5,294 nt of DNA, from the NCBI GenBank assembly GCA_012800145.1, contig JAAZJW010000133.1, forward strand, positions 1 to 5,294, given 5' to 3'. Under the pieces are notes generated by a model. It saw only the letters and a program-made list of their open reading frames with translations. It was not told the DNA's origin and ran no database searches. The DNA is from Clostridiales bacterium. GTDB lineage: Bacteria > Bacillota > Clostridia > Peptostreptococcales > Natronincolaceae. Shown here piece by piece: positions 4,785-5,294 of this stretch; position 1 is the stretch's first letter; every line of letters starts with the position of its first letter. A program made the translations under genes and the position numbers.

Positions 4785-5294
4785 GTGGACAAGCACCATA
4801 ACAGACCCGGCATAAATCTGTTTATCTTTTCTTCTATTGTAATATTTCTTTTGTTGTATACTACATATTCGTTGGATAATTATCACGATTATACTCTTAA
4901 GGCGGACAACAACCCCCCAATCAGCACTAACAATGCAGCCCCTGAATCTGTATCATACGAAGGGGAAGATACAAATACGGCAGGCAGGACCTTAGCCAAA
5001 TCACCCGTAAAGGAATCAAAAACGGGGGATATTAATAAAAAACAAAATGCAGAAAATGATGGCAATGGCGGGGAGGGTACTGATTTACCGGGGGGCACCC
5101 ATGAAGAACAGAGTATGGGAAATGATAAAAATGGCGTTGATAATGTAGGCAGCAATATAAAGGATGGAAGCATAAAAGAAATTGAGGTCGCTGAAGAAAC
5201 CCAATCGGAAGAAATAGAAACCACAGCAGAAAAACTCAAACAGGAGGAACCCAAGCCGAAAAAGATGCAGACTATGAAGATGGCAAGCAGGGAA
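4785..5294 (+). CDS. Membrane-anchored protein with hydrophilic linker, partial
   Basis: 170 codons are open from the GTG at 4785 to the window edge with no stop; the C-terminal part is missing. Residues 1-8 are basic and polar (VDKHHNRP). Residues about 10-29 (INLFIFSSIVIFLLLYTTYS) form one strong hydrophobic helix with no clear cleavage site, so a signal anchor is more likely than a cleaved signal peptide. From residue 30 on the sequence is rich in Asn, Asp, Glu, Gly, Lys and Thr with no predicted fold, like the linkers of extracytoplasmic anchored proteins. From about residue 131 it becomes more charged (EIEVAEETQSEEIETTAEKL) and then Lys/Pro-rich. The functional domain presumably follows outside the window. 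A cell-wall enzyme or a peptidoglycan-binding (for example LysM) protein would fit this design, but no domain is visible and no function is assigned. It is transcribed away from the HD-GYP gene. Confidence 0.75.
   Translation, partial: MDKHHNRPGINLFIFSSIVIFLLLYTTYSLDNYHDYTLKADNNPPISTNNAAPESVSYEGEDTNTAGRTLAKSPVKESKTGDINKKQNAENDGNGGEGTDLPGGTHEEQSMGNDKNGVDNVGSNIKDGSIKEIEVAEETQSEEIETTAEKLKQEEPKPKKMQTMKMASRE

Noticed and set aside
4889..5254. Minus-strand open frame of 121 codons with serine/proline-rich peptide
   Set aside because: It is antisense to the low-complexity linker of the right-edge gene. The sense frame has a ribosome site, a membrane helix and no stop to the window end.

Overview
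The window looks like an AT-rich chromosomal segment from an anaerobic, Clostridia-like Firmicute. This rests on the protein types (a DUF434 protein, an HD-GYP protein with two HD modules, a BtpA/SgcQ-type protein, a REP-type Y1 transposase), the strong Shine-Dalgarno sequences and the frequent GTG/TTG starts. No rRNA, tRNA, CRISPR array or phage module was seen, and the species cannot be named from the sequence.

Layout. (1) Bases 1-167 are the C-terminal end of an acyl-CoA synthetase on the + strand. (2) Bases 168-405 are an intergenic stretch rich in small inverted repeats. It ends in a left REP-like hairpin at 328-368. (3) A REP-associated Y1/HUH transposase (TnpA_REP/RayT type) occupies 406-1182 on the + strand. 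(4) Bases 1181-1387 hold two full 66-bp units and one shortened unit of a REP-like repeat that can fold into a bulged hairpin, followed by ATGACAC heptamers. The repeats share an 11-bp core with the left hairpin in opposite orientation, so the transposase sits between inverted REP-like sequences. (5) Three minus-strand genes follow, read from right to left: a tandem HD / HD-GYP phosphodiesterase (3118-4422), a DUF434/DUF5616 protein (2302-3042) and a BtpA/SgcQ-family TIM-barrel protein (1426-2262). The gaps are 75 and 39 bp with no visible terminator, so they may form one transcription unit. (6) Bases 4400-4607 hold an internally deleted second copy of the DUF434 gene. It keeps the 3' coding end and the upstream region and has lost about 600 bp between them. 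The HD-GYP gene starts inside its surviving reading frame. (7) After a promoter-like region, a + strand gene starts with GTG at 4785 and runs off the right edge. It encodes a protein with one N-terminal membrane anchor and a long hydrophilic low-complexity region.

How the genes may work together. The HD-GYP protein should break down a cyclic dinucleotide, probably c-di-GMP. The DUF434 and BtpA-type proteins have no established biochemical role in such bacteria, and their shared strand and close spacing are the only evidence linking them to it. The most informative observations are the DUF434 duplication and deletion scar, whose surviving core differs from the intact gene only by synonymous changes, and the REP-like transposase island. 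I found no clear evidence of a complete, previously undescribed system. The three-gene minus-strand cluster is the best candidate for follow-up.
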